A stretch of 8,233 bases of DNA from an uncultured Bacteroidales bacterium (GCA_903928285.1 CAIYQH010000125.1:1-8233); one strand, 5' to 3'; numbered from the stretch's first letter, positions 1 through 6,682 are shown. The notes: generated by a model not told the origin, from the sequence alone. A program made the numbers and translations.

Positions 1-162
1 ACAATGCAGACAATGCAAACAATGCAGACAATGCAGACAATGCAAACAATGCAGACAATGCAGACAATGCAAACAATGCAGACAATGCAAACAATGCAGA
101 CAATGCAGACAATGCAAACAATGCAGACAATGCAGACAATGCAAACAATGTAGACAATGCAA
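1..162. repeat. Tandem array of 18 nonamers (ACAATGCAR) with 72-bp higher-order period
   Basis: Eighteen consecutive 9-bp units, ACAATGCAG (G type) or ACAATGCAA (A type), can be read without a break. Their order is GAGGAGGA GAGGAGGA GA, so bases 1-72 and 73-144 are identical; the basic arrangement is an 18-bp pair followed by two 27-bp triplets. The only substitution is in unit 17 (145-153, ACAATGTAG). After 162 the periodicity decays into an AT-rich stretch. The array reaches the first base of the window, so its true length is unknown. Plus frame 3 through the array is open to a TGA at 213-215 and would encode Asn-Ala-Asp/Asn triplets, so it could be either the tail of an upstream gene or an intergenic minisatellite. 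It ends 116 bp before hppD. Confidence 0.95.
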
Positions 163-278
163 ATTATTATGTAGATAGTGCAGGCAAAACAGGAAAGGGG
201 GGAGAGTGGGGTTGACAGCCTGGGTTGAAGGGTTTATTAACAGGTTCAGTTTTTAATTTTTAAATCATTAAAATTATT

Positions 279-1379
279 ATGAATACGCAGAATGACTTCT
301 TACCGATCAACGGTACCGATTATGTTGAGTTTTATGTAGGCAATGCCAAACAGGCTGCCCATTATTACCAGACCGCCTTCGGGTTTCAGCCGCTGGCCTA
401 TGCCGGGCTTGAGACAGGTTTGAAGGACCGTACCTCCTATGTGCTCCGGCAGGAGAAGATCACCTTTGTGCTGACCACGGCGCTGGTTCACGGTTCCCCC
501 ATCGCCGACCATTGCAAACTGCATGGCGACGGGGTCAAGGTGATCGCTTTATGGGTGGATGACGCCCGAAAGTCGTTCGATGAGACCACCCGCCGCGGGG
601 CAAAACCCTACCTGCAGCCCGTCGTTGAAAAGGACGACCACGGCGAAGTCGTATTGTCGGGTATTCACACCTACGGTGAAACAGTCCATCTCTTTGTCGA
701 ACGCAGCAAGTACAAGGGCGTTTTCCTCCCCGGTTTCGTGAAATGGGAACCACTTTACCGTCCCGGTACCGTCGGGCTGAGGTATGTCGATCATATGGTG
801 GGGAATGTAAACTGGGGCGAGATGGATACCTGGGCAAAGTTTTACCATGATGTCATGGGATTCAACCAGCTCATCTCGTTCGACGATACCGATATCTCCA
901 CCGAATACACGGCCCTGATGAGCAAGGTGATGGCCAGCAGCAACCTCTACATCAAATTTCCCCTCAACGAGCCTGCCCACGGAAAAAAGAAATCGCAGAT
1001 CGAGGAGTATATCGACTTTTACCAGGGCGGCGGGGTGCAGCATGTGGCCATGGCAACCGACAATATCCTCGAAACTGTGGCAACCCTGAAAAGCAGGGGA
1101 GTGGAATTTCTGAGGGTTCCGGATGCCTATTATGAAACACTGATTCAGCGCGTGGGAAACATTGCCGAAACCATCCAACCCCTTCGTGAACTGGGCATCC
1201 TGGTCGACCGCGATGAAGATGGTTACCTGCTCCAGATCTTCACAAAACCTGTAGAAGACAGGCCTACGGTATTTTATGAGATCATCCAGCGCAAAGGTGC
1301 CAGATCGTTCGGAAAGGGGAACTTCAAGGCGCTGTTTGAATCGATTGAACTGGAACAGGAGAAAAGAGGGACGCTGTAA
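279..1379 (+). CDS. hppD: 4-hydroxyphenylpyruvate dioxygenase
   Basis: This is a cytosolic non-haem Fe(II) dioxygenase that converts 4-hydroxyphenylpyruvate and O2 to homogentisate and CO2, the ring-modifying step of tyrosine catabolism. The 366 residues match the usual family length. Two vicinal-oxygen-chelate domains are visible, about 12-140 and 168-340. The iron ligands of the family's 2-His-1-Glu triad can be placed at His172 (VDHMVGN), His255 (GGGVQHVA) and Glu334 (FYEIIQR). Other hallmarks are SKVM at 215-218, FPLNEPA at 227-233 with KKKSQIEEY following, and the C-terminal GKGNFKALFESIE. The ATG at 279 follows an A/T-rich stretch without a Shine-Dalgarno sequence, as is common in Bacteroidota. 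No perfect TAnnTTTG element lies upstream; 254-261 (TAATTTTT) is one base off. It is the first of four same-strand aromatic-catabolism genes. The related hydroxymandelate synthase is the main alternative, but context and motifs favour HPPD. Confidence 0.97.
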   Translation: MNTQNDFLPINGTDYVEFYVGNAKQAAHYYQTAFGFQPLAYAGLETGLKDRTSYVLRQEKITFVLTTALVHGSPIADHCKLHGDGVKVIALWVDDARKSFDETTRRGAKPYLQPVVEKDDHGEVVLSGIHTYGETVHLFVERSKYKGVFLPGFVKWEPLYRPGTVGLRYVDHMVGNVNWGEMDTWAKFYHDVMGFNQLISFDDTDISTEYTALMSKVMASSNLYIKFPLNEPAHGKKKSQIEEYIDFYQGGGVQHVAMATDNILETVATLKSRGVEFLRVPDAYYETLIQRVGNIAETIQPLRELGILVDRDEDGYLLQIFTKPVEDRPTVFYEIIQRKGARSFGKGNFKALFESIELEQEKRGTL

Positions 1380-1383
1380 AAAG

Positions 1384-1446
1384 GAATGTCGAATATCGAA
1401 CACTGAATGTCGAATATCGAATATTGAAAATTGAATATAGAATTAT
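1384..1446. repeat. Degenerate heptamer tandem repeat (GAATATY-like, nine units)
   Basis: Nine consecutive 7-bp units begin with GAA: GAATGTC, GAATATC, GAACACT, GAATGTC, GAATATC, GAATATT, GAAAATT, GAATATA, GAATTAT. The 17-mer GAATGTCGAATATCGAA occurs twice, at 1384-1400 and 1405-1421, exactly three units apart. The array fills most of the 84-bp gap between hppD and fahA and is far more AT-rich than the genes around it. Similar GAATATCGAATATTGAA-type strings are, from memory, common between genes in Bacteroidota genomes. Whether it has any effect on the transcript is not visible here. Confidence 0.9.
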
Positions 1447-1463
1447 TGGGAATAAGATAATTT

Positions 1464-2732
1464 ATGGAAATGGATTTGATGATGAAGTCGTGGATTGAAG
1501 TGGGCAGCGAGAGTGATTTTCCCATTCAGAATATTCCCTTTGGGATTTTTAGAACGCAGGACGGAGGTGCCCGGGCAGCTACGCGAATCGGGGATGTGGT
1601 GGTTGACCTGCATGCCTTGGCGCTTGACGGTTTTTTCGATGGGCTTGGCCTTCCCCCCGGCATCTTTAACCGTGATACGCTGAATCCCTTCATTGCCCTG
1701 GGGAAGTCTGTAACGCGGCCGGTTCGCGAACTGATCGCCGAAATCTTCAGCGAGGGGAACCCTGAACTGCGCGACCATCCTGAAAAGCGCGCGCGGGTCC
1801 TGTTCCCGGTAACGGAAACAGAGATGCTGATGCCGGTGAAGGTTGGTGATTATACCGATTTTTATTCCAGTATCGAACATGCCACCAATGTCGGGATCAT
1901 GTTCCGCGATCCGGCCAACGCCCTCTTCCCGAACTGGAAACACCTGCCGGTAGGCTATCACGGGAGGAGCTCCTCGATCGTGATTTCGGGAACCAATATC
2001 CACAGGCCGAAGGGACAGACCAAAACCGACACGGCTGATTTACCGGAGTTCGGACCATCCCGGCAGGTTGACTTTGAGCTTGAACTGGCCTTTATCACAG
2101 GGAAAAAGAGTGAACTGGGAGATTCTGTGCCAACGGCTGAGGCAGAGGATTATATCTTCGGATTGGTCATCTTCAACGACCTGTCGGCGAGGGATATCCA
2201 GCGGTGGGAATATGTTCCCCTGGGGCCGTTTCTGGCCAAGAATTTCGGTTCGGTGGTCTCTCCCTGGATCGTGACCCTGGAGGCGCTGGAACCCTTCCGC
2301 GTACCGGGACCAAAACAGGTGCCTGCCGTATTGCCCTACCTGCAGTCGGAGGGGAATCATAATTTCGACGTGCAGCTGGATGTGCTGATCCGGCCTGAAA
2401 ATCAGCAGGAACAGCGCGTTTGCCATTCAAACTACAAGTACATGTACTGGAACCTTGCCCAGCAACTGGCCCATCAGACGGTGAACGGTTGCAATATCAA
2501 TGTCGGGGATATGTACGGTTCAGGCACCATCAGCGGACCAATGCCCGATACGCTCGGTTCGATGCTCGAGATCGCCTGGAAAGGAACCCGGCCTGTGAAG
2601 ATGGCCGACGGCAGTGAACGGAAATACATCCACGACAATGACACGATCATTATGCGCGGTTATTGCCGGAAGGAAAAACTCAGAATAGGATTTGGCGAGG
2701 TCGTGACAAAGATATTGCCTGCCAAACCCTGA
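1464..2732 (+). CDS. fahA: Fumarylacetoacetase (fumarylacetoacetate hydrolase)
   Basis: The enzyme hydrolyses fumarylacetoacetate to fumarate and acetoacetate, the last step of the homogentisate pathway, in the cytosol. The 422 residues fit the family length. By alignment from memory with mouse FAH, the metal ligands are Asp132 (DYTDFYSS), Glu205 and Glu207 (DFELEL) and Asp239 (FNDLSARD). The catalytic His is His139 (EHATNVGIMFR), with Gln246, Lys259 and Glu369 (GSMLEIAWKGT) as further active-site residues. All are present, so the enzyme should be active. The N-terminal domain is about 8-118 and the FAH hydrolase domain about 125-418. The start is uncertain: ATGs occur at 1464, 1470, 1479 and 1482. 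Homologues usually begin MKSWIEV, favouring 1482 (416 residues), while the AT-rich leader favours 1464. It lies 84 bp after hppD with a heptamer repeat between them. Confidence 0.97.
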   Translation: MEMDLMMKSWIEVGSESDFPIQNIPFGIFRTQDGGARAATRIGDVVVDLHALALDGFFDGLGLPPGIFNRDTLNPFIALGKSVTRPVRELIAEIFSEGNPELRDHPEKRARVLFPVTETEMLMPVKVGDYTDFYSSIEHATNVGIMFRDPANALFPNWKHLPVGYHGRSSSIVISGTNIHRPKGQTKTDTADLPEFGPSRQVDFELELAFITGKKSELGDSVPTAEAEDYIFGLVIFNDLSARDIQRWEYVPLGPFLAKNFGSVVSPWIVTLEALEPFRVPGPKQVPAVLPYLQSEGNHNFDVQLDVLIRPENQQEQRVCHSNYKYMYWNLAQQLAHQTVNGCNINVGDMYGSGTISGPMPDTLGSMLEIAWKGTRPVKMADGSERKYIHDNDTIIMRGYCRKEKLRIGFGEVVTKILPAKP

Positions 2733-2771
2733 TTCTATGGAACACACTGCTGACGGTCGCGATGACCACAC

Positions 2772-2786
2772 AACTGACGGTCAGTT
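2772..2786. repeat. Perfect 15-bp inverted repeat (7-1-7)
   Basis: AACTGAC-G-GTCAGTT is a perfect palindrome with one central base, 40 bp after the fahA stop. The nonamer CTGACGGTC inside it also occurs at 2750-2758, exactly 24 bp upstream. Symmetric sites of this size can bind dimeric regulators, but nothing else here shows that it is an operator. Confidence 0.4.
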
Positions 2787-2834
2787 ACCCACGTCTGGCC
2801 CTCGTCATGGCAGGCACAATGACCCCACTCCTGA

Positions 2835-2854
2835 CCCTCCCTTCAAGTGGAGGG
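2835..2854. other. GC-rich hairpin between fahA and the flavin reductase gene
   Basis: CCCTCC (2835-2840) can pair with GGAGGG (2849-2854) across an 8-base loop; a register-shifted pairing of 2836-2841 with 2852-2857 is also possible. No T-run follows, so it is not a classical intrinsic terminator. It could be an RNA processing or attenuation structure, or the remnant of a small intergenic repeat. Confidence 0.35.
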
Positions 2855-2918
2855 AGGATGTTTACCCGGAGTCTAAGGAGGATCGTGACTTTTGAATGAA
2901 GATTAATAGGAAAAAATT

Positions 2919-3560
2919 ATGGATAATTCTTCGAAGCCGTTTTTGCAGTTTGATCCCGGGGATATTTCGATTCCCAGGTTCCACCATCTGATGCTGGGAG
3001 CGATTGCCCCGCGCCCGATTGCCTTTGCCAGCACCATCGACAGGGAGGGCCGTCCCAATCTGTCGCCATTCAGCTTTTTCAATGCCTTCGGGGCCAATCC
3101 CCCGGTTGTGGTATTCTCTCCTTCACGACGGGGGAAGGATGCGACCACCAAGGATACCTACGACAATATCAAAGAGGTTCCCGAGGTGGTGATCAATGCG
3201 GTGACTTACGCCATGGCGCAGCAGGTGAGCGATTCAAGTGTTGATTATCCCAAAGGGGTTAATGAATTTGACATGGTGGGCTTCACCATGGAACCCTCCG
3301 ACCTGGTAAGACCCTTCAGGGTGAAGGAGTCGCCGGTACAGTTTGAATGCAAAGTACTCCAGGTGATTGAAACAGGTACGGGAAATGCAGCCGGAAACCT
3401 GGTGATCTGTGAAGTGCTGCGGATCCATGTCAGTCCTGATATATTGGATGAGCAGGGGAGGATCGACCCGGACAAAATCGACCTGGTGGGTCGCATGGGA
3501 GGAAACTGGTATGTGCGTGCCTCCGGGGCTGCCCTTTTCGAAATTGCCAAGCCGGAATAG
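2919..3560 (+). CDS. Flavin reductase-like (FMN-binding split barrel) protein
   Basis: The 213 residues form a flavin reductase-like domain of the FMN-binding split-barrel superfamily. The recognisable block is residues 22-70: GAIAPRPIAFAST at 27-39, EGRPNLSPFSFFNAF at 43-57 and NPPVVVFSPSRR at 60-71. In relatives this region forms the flavin-binding pocket. No signal peptide or membrane segment is seen, so it is cytosolic. The ATG at 2919 has an A-rich leader with a weak AGGA about 7 bases upstream. It sits between fahA and phhA on the same strand, which suggests a job in aromatic amino acid breakdown, such as supplying reduced flavin or acting on a pathway intermediate. Its substrate cannot be read from the sequence, and I know of no settled role for this neighbour of FahA. 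Confidence 0.85.
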   Translation: MDNSSKPFLQFDPGDISIPRFHHLMLGAIAPRPIAFASTIDREGRPNLSPFSFFNAFGANPPVVVFSPSRRGKDATTKDTYDNIKEVPEVVINAVTYAMAQQVSDSSVDYPKGVNEFDMVGFTMEPSDLVRPFRVKESPVQFECKVLQVIETGTGNAAGNLVICEVLRIHVSPDILDEQGRIDPDKIDLVGRMGGNWYVRASGAALFEIAKPE

Positions 3561-3567
3561 GCTGTCG

Positions 3568-3583
3568 GGAGGAACCTGCCTCC
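3568..3583. other. Small hairpin in the leader of phhA
   Basis: GGAGG (3568-3572) can pair with CCTCC (3579-3583) over a 6-base loop, just after the stop of the flavin reductase gene. No T-run follows, so termination is not indicated. The rest of the 76-bp gap holds an A-rich stretch directly before the phhA start. This is a weak call. Confidence 0.2.
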
Positions 3584-3636
3584 GCTTCATCAGCATTACA
3601 GCTTGATATGCAACAATAAAAAGTAGTAACGAAGTT

Positions 3637-5364
3637 ATGGAAATGAACGAAATCCTCGATAACCTGCCCAGGCACCTGATGAGCCTGGTGATCGACCAGC
3701 CCTACAATGAGTATACACCTCAGGACCAGGCCTTATGGCGCTATGTGATGCGACAGAATGTGCGGTACCTGGGAAAGGTTGCCCATGGCGCCTATCTCGA
3801 TGGTTTGCAGAAGACAGGGATCAGCCTTGAAACCATCCCGAGCATGGATGGCATGAACCGCATCCTCAGGGAGATCGGCTGGGGGGCCGTGGCGGTTGAC
3901 GGCTTTGTCCCCCCTGCAGCCTTCATGGCTTTCCAGGCTTATAAGGTGCTGGTCATCGCGGCCGATATAAGGCCCATCAACCAGATCGGTTATACCCCTG
4001 CGCCCGACATCATCCATGAGGCAGCAGGCCATGCACCGATCATCGCCGATCCTGAATACGCCAGTTTCCTGCAGCGGTTCGGAGAGATAGGAGCGAAGGC
4101 ATTTCTGTCGCCCCAGGATTACGCCCTGTATGAGGCCATCCGTCACCTTTCCATCATCAAAGCCGATCCCTATTCCGGTCAGGATGCGATCCGTCAGGCT
4201 GAGCAACAGCTCAATGAGATCTCCCGGAACATGGGCGACCCGTCGGAACTTGCCAGGATAAGAAATCTCCATTGGTGGACTGTGGAATACGGGCTGATCG
4301 GGGAGCCGGATAACCCGAAGATTTACGGGGCGGGATTATTGTCGTCGATAGAAGAGAGCTACCTGTGCCTGCAGCCTTCTGTGAAAAAGATTCCCCTGAC
4401 GATCGATGCGGCCAACTACAATTATGATATAACAGAGCCGCAGCCGCAACTTTTCGTCACACCCGATTTTGAGACGCTGAACCGGGTACTCGATGAGTTT
4501 ACCGAAACCCTGGCCCTTCGCAGGGGAGGTCTTTACGGCATCAGGCAGGCGATCTGGTCGGCCAATACGGCAACCTGCGTGTTCAGTTCCGGACTGGAGG
4601 TTTCGGGAACCGTTACGGAGGTGATGGAACGAAACGGGGTCCCTGTCTATCTTAAAACCACAGGCCCGTCAAACCTAAACTTTGACGGGAAGGAGTTGCC
4701 GGGACATGATAAAGGGTATCATGCCCATGGATTTGGCTCGCCGGTGGGGAGGGTAAAGAACCTTTCGGTTGCACTGGAAGACTTCTCTGAGGAGGAGCTG
4801 GATCAGATCGGGCTTACGGCAGGGGAGGCGGTAAACCTTGAATTTGAATCGGGCGTAATTGTCAACGGCACCCTGAAGGATATCCTCATTTGCAATGGGC
4901 GGGCCGTGGTGATAAGCTTTACGGGTTGCCTCGTGACCTGGGAGGGGAAGATCCTCTTCGACCCGTTGTGGGGAACCTACGACATGGCGGTCGGAAAATG
5001 CATCATTTCGGTATTTTCGGGTCCCGCCGACCCGGAGGCCTTCGGGTTATCCTATCCGGCGCCTGTTGAAAAAACCCACAAGATCCACCATAGTGAAGAG
5101 GCAAAGAAACTACACTCCCTTTACCAGCAGGTACGCGACATCCGTGAGGAAAACTGTTCCTTCGCCCTGTTGCCCTCTGTCTGGATAGAGCTGAAGAACC
5201 ATCACCCCGGTGACTGGCTTTGCGCCCTTGAAATCCTTGAATTGCTGAAGGCAAAAAAGATTGACGACAACCTTGCGCAGGAGATCACATTGTTTCTGCT
5301 CGAAAAGAGATCAGAGGGGAAATCGATGGCGAAGCTTATCGATGATGGTTTTGCCTGTTTATAG
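3637..5364 (+). CDS. phhA: Phenylalanine 4-monooxygenase, long Bacteroidota form
   Basis: This is a pterin-dependent aromatic amino acid hydroxylase, expected to convert phenylalanine to tyrosine using O2 and a tetrahydropterin. The catalytic domain covers about residues 20-300. The iron ligands are His127 and His132 (IIHEAAGHAPII) and Glu217 (WWTVEYGLIG). Most bacterial phenylalanine hydroxylases are about 260-300 residues, whereas this one is 575. Residues about 300-575 form an extension in which I cannot name a domain: a stretch rich in short beta-like strands (320-460) and then a charged, probably helical tail (483-575). From memory, Bacteroidota homologues share this extension, so it is not a local fusion. 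The ATG at 3637 follows an A-rich leader; Met3 is an alternative start. It is last in the catabolic cluster, and its product feeds the HppD branch after transamination. Tyrosine or tryptophan hydroxylation is possible but less likely given hppD and fahA. Confidence 0.93.
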   Translation: MEMNEILDNLPRHLMSLVIDQPYNEYTPQDQALWRYVMRQNVRYLGKVAHGAYLDGLQKTGISLETIPSMDGMNRILREIGWGAVAVDGFVPPAAFMAFQAYKVLVIAADIRPINQIGYTPAPDIIHEAAGHAPIIADPEYASFLQRFGEIGAKAFLSPQDYALYEAIRHLSIIKADPYSGQDAIRQAEQQLNEISRNMGDPSELARIRNLHWWTVEYGLIGEPDNPKIYGAGLLSSIEESYLCLQPSVKKIPLTIDAANYNYDITEPQPQLFVTPDFETLNRVLDEFTETLALRRGGLYGIRQAIWSANTATCVFSSGLEVSGTVTEVMERNGVPVYLKTTGPSNLNFDGKELPGHDKGYHAHGFGSPVGRVKNLSVALEDFSEEELDQIGLTAGEAVNLEFESGVIVNGTLKDILICNGRAVVISFTGCLVTWEGKILFDPLWGTYDMAVGKCIISVFSGPADPEAFGLSYPAPVEKTHKIHHSEEAKKLHSLYQQVRDIREENCSFALLPSVWIELKNHHPGDWLCALEILELLKAKKIDDNLAQEITLFLLEKRSEGKSMAKLIDDGFACL

Positions 5365-5387
5365 CCCGCATGAAGTCATGGGTCATT

Positions 5388-6020
5388 TCACGTTTTATCC
5401 TGTTTCTTAAGCCGGATGATCCCCCGGATCAGGATGGTCATGGTGATGGCTGTGATGCCTAACACGAAATATTCGATATTATTGATGGATGCAGGGATTT
5501 TCCTCCCCACAAAAAAACCAAGGGGGATCAGCGACCCGGCCCACAGCAGCGCTCCTGTCACGTTGAAAACGCAGAATTTCCAGAGTTCAAGGTTGATGGC
5601 CCCGGCCAGGATGGGGACAAAGGTGCGTACGACCGGGATGAACCGTCCGCCGATAATGGCCACACCCCCGTATTTTTCATAATAGGCGTGTGTTTTTTCA
5701 AGATGCCGCTGTTTGAAAAAGAGGGTGTCTTTCTTGAGAAAAAGCCGCTTCCCCAGTAATTTGCCGGTATAGAAACCCAGGATGTTCCCGGCAAAGGCAG
5801 CCAGGGCAACACTGAATACCAGCAGCCAGATATTCACCAGGAGGTTGCTTCCACAAAGCAGACCGGCAGTAAAAAGCAGGGCATCGCCGGGGAAGATAAA
5901 CCCGATCACCACGCCTGTTTCTGCAAATATCACAACCAGCAGGAGGGCCAGGCCGCCGTATTGAATAAGTTTTTCTGAGTTAAAAAGGATCTCAAAAAAT
6001 GCCTTCACATGTTCTGTCAC
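5388..6020 (-). CDS. DedA-family membrane protein (SNARE-associated / VTT domain)
   Basis: A 210-residue integral membrane protein of the DedA family, whose members act in membrane homeostasis and undecaprenyl-phosphate or phospholipid translocation. Signature motifs, numbered from the GTG start, are Glu34 and FPGD at 43-46 in the first hydrophobic hairpin, and GGRFIPVVRTFVPILAG at 124-140, with the conserved Arg and Pro residues. Hydrophobic segments lie near 22-55, 62-85, 117-140, 147-172 and 181-199. The basic tail RLKKQDK fits a cytoplasmic C-terminus. The frame stays open to an ATG at 6161, but that extension overlaps the upstream gene and looks like out-of-frame translation. GTG at 6020, 7 bp after the upstream stop, is preferred; GTG at 6008 is the alternative. 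It is the third gene of a minus-strand operon and converges on phhA with only 23 bp between stops. The exact substrate is unknown. Confidence 0.92.
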   Translation of the reverse strand: MTEHVKAFFEILFNSEKLIQYGGLALLLVVIFAETGVVIGFIFPGDALLFTAGLLCGSNLLVNIWLLVFSVALAAFAGNILGFYTGKLLGKRLFLKKDTLFFKQRHLEKTHAYYEKYGGVAIIGGRFIPVVRTFVPILAGAINLELWKFCVFNVTGALLWAGSLIPLGFFVGRKIPASINNIEYFVLGITAITMTILIRGIIRLKKQDKT

Positions 6021-6027
6021 GGCAGGA

Positions 6028-6249
6028 TCACTTTTTGGTGATCTCTTCGTAAATCTGCACGATCTTGGCACGGTATCTTTCAGGGGCCTCCACATACCCC
6101 CAGCCGTTTTCCATCTCCACGATACCTCCCAGGGCGCTGTCGTCGAGGGTGACGATGCCATGCGGAATCTTCCGGTCAGTCAGCACTTCTTCGAGTAAAC
6201 CAGCTTCAAACTCACTGTTTAAAACCAGTATTTTTTCATAGGTTTCCAT
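6028..6249 (-). CDS. Small DUF2007-like protein
   Basis: A 73-residue soluble protein with no signal peptide or membrane segment. The pattern resembles DUF2007 (putative signal-transducing) proteins: an initial strand YEKILVLN, a helix EAGLLEEVLTDRKIP, a middle strand region with a GG turn (GGIVEMENGWGYVEAP), and a final helix RYRAKIVQIYEEI. This is an ACT-like alpha/beta layout. The molecular function of the family is not established. The start ATG at 6249 is preceded on its strand by an A-rich stretch. It is followed after 7 bp by the GTG of the DedA gene, so the two are very probably co-transcribed and perhaps translationally coupled. The family assignment is by pattern only. Confidence 0.7.
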   Translation of the reverse strand: METYEKILVLNSEFEAGLLEEVLTDRKIPHGIVTLDDSALGGIVEMENGWGYVEAPERYRAKIVQIYEEITKK

Positions 6250-6310
6250 GGTGGATTATTTTTTCATCTAAGATACGACACTTTCTGATAAAGCGTATCA
6301 TGATGAAATT

Positions 6311-6547
6311 TTATGCCCTGATTTTCCGGAGCCGGGAAAAGCCGGCCACGATCAGATATATAAGAGACATAAAGACAGTGCCACTGATTAGCCCGGGATT
6401 GAGGGTAACCAGGTGTTTCAGGCTGGTAAACAGCAGCATGAACAGACTTTGAAAGCCATGTACAAGCGGGTTGAAAATCGCAGGAAAGGCATGAAGGATA
6501 ACAGAAAAGATGTCAAAGGATGCAAGCAATTGGCGAAGGGTTTCCAT
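6311..6547 (-). CDS. Small hydrophobic membrane protein, unknown function
   Basis: A 78-residue hydrophobic protein that I do not recognise. Residues 12-45 are hydrophobic with interspersed His, Pro and Asn, perhaps a re-entrant or amphipathic helix pair. Residues 52-70 form a clear transmembrane segment, followed by the basic tail SRLRKIRA, which predicts a cytoplasmic C-terminus. The frame is open further upstream to an ATG at 6706, but the added residues are Cys/Arg-rich and non-hydrophobic and would run through the promoter element at 6565-6572, so ATG 6547 is chosen. It is the first gene of a likely three-gene operon (61 bp before the DUF2007-like gene, then dedA), which hints at a membrane-related role. 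It could still be a chance reading frame. Confidence 0.5.
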   Translation of the reverse strand: METLRQLLASFDIFSVILHAFPAIFNPLVHGFQSLFMLLFTSLKHLVTLNPGLISGTVFMSLIYLIVAGFSRLRKIRA

Positions 6548-6564
6548 GGGTGAAATATTTTCTT

Positions 6565-6572
6565 CAAAAGTA
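6565..6572 (-). promoter_or_regulatory. Bacteroidota -7 promoter element for the minus-strand operon
   Basis: TACTTTTG on the minus strand matches the Bacteroidota -7 consensus TAnnTTTG exactly. It lies 17 bp upstream of the ATG at 6547, which would give a very short leader. No TTTG or TTG for the -33 element is found at the expected distance upstream. Confidence 0.5.
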
Positions 6573-6682
6573 GCCGCAAAGAGGCTCTGCGGAAATATCT
6601 TTTCTATGAATTGCCGGAAAAGGGGGGTTGAATGGCGGCGGCAGGGGGCTGAACAGGCCTGCAGGGATCCTGTAACTTCCGG

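Noticed and set aside
1..162. CRISPR array
   Set aside because: The repeats are 9 bp and directly adjacent, with no unique spacers of typical length and no cas genes.
213..240. E. coli-like sigma-70 promoter before hppD (TTGACA 213-218, TATTAA 235-240)
   Set aside because: The spacing of 16 and a 4/6 match at -10 are tolerable, but Bacteroidota use a different promoter consensus, and the TTGACA overlaps the end of a possible upstream reading frame.
549..1403. Long minus-strand open frame (284 codons) opposite hppD
   Set aside because: It lies antisense to an unmistakable hppD, its translation shows no recognisable motif, and it runs into the heptamer repeat. It is explained by codon bias of the real gene.
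2663..2899. Small plus-strand open frame (78 codons) across the fahA end and the following gap
   Set aside because: It starts inside fahA in another frame, shows no family pattern, and covers the palindrome and hairpin. It is probably a chance frame.
5365..5387. Bidirectional terminator between phhA and dedA
   Set aside because: The 23-bp gap contains no stable stem followed by a T-run in either direction.
6021..6161. N-terminal extension of the DedA protein to an ATG at 6161
   Set aside because: It would overlap most of the DUF2007-like gene, and the added residues are Arg/Ser/Pro-rich with no match to DedA. The family N-terminus begins near the GTG at 6020.
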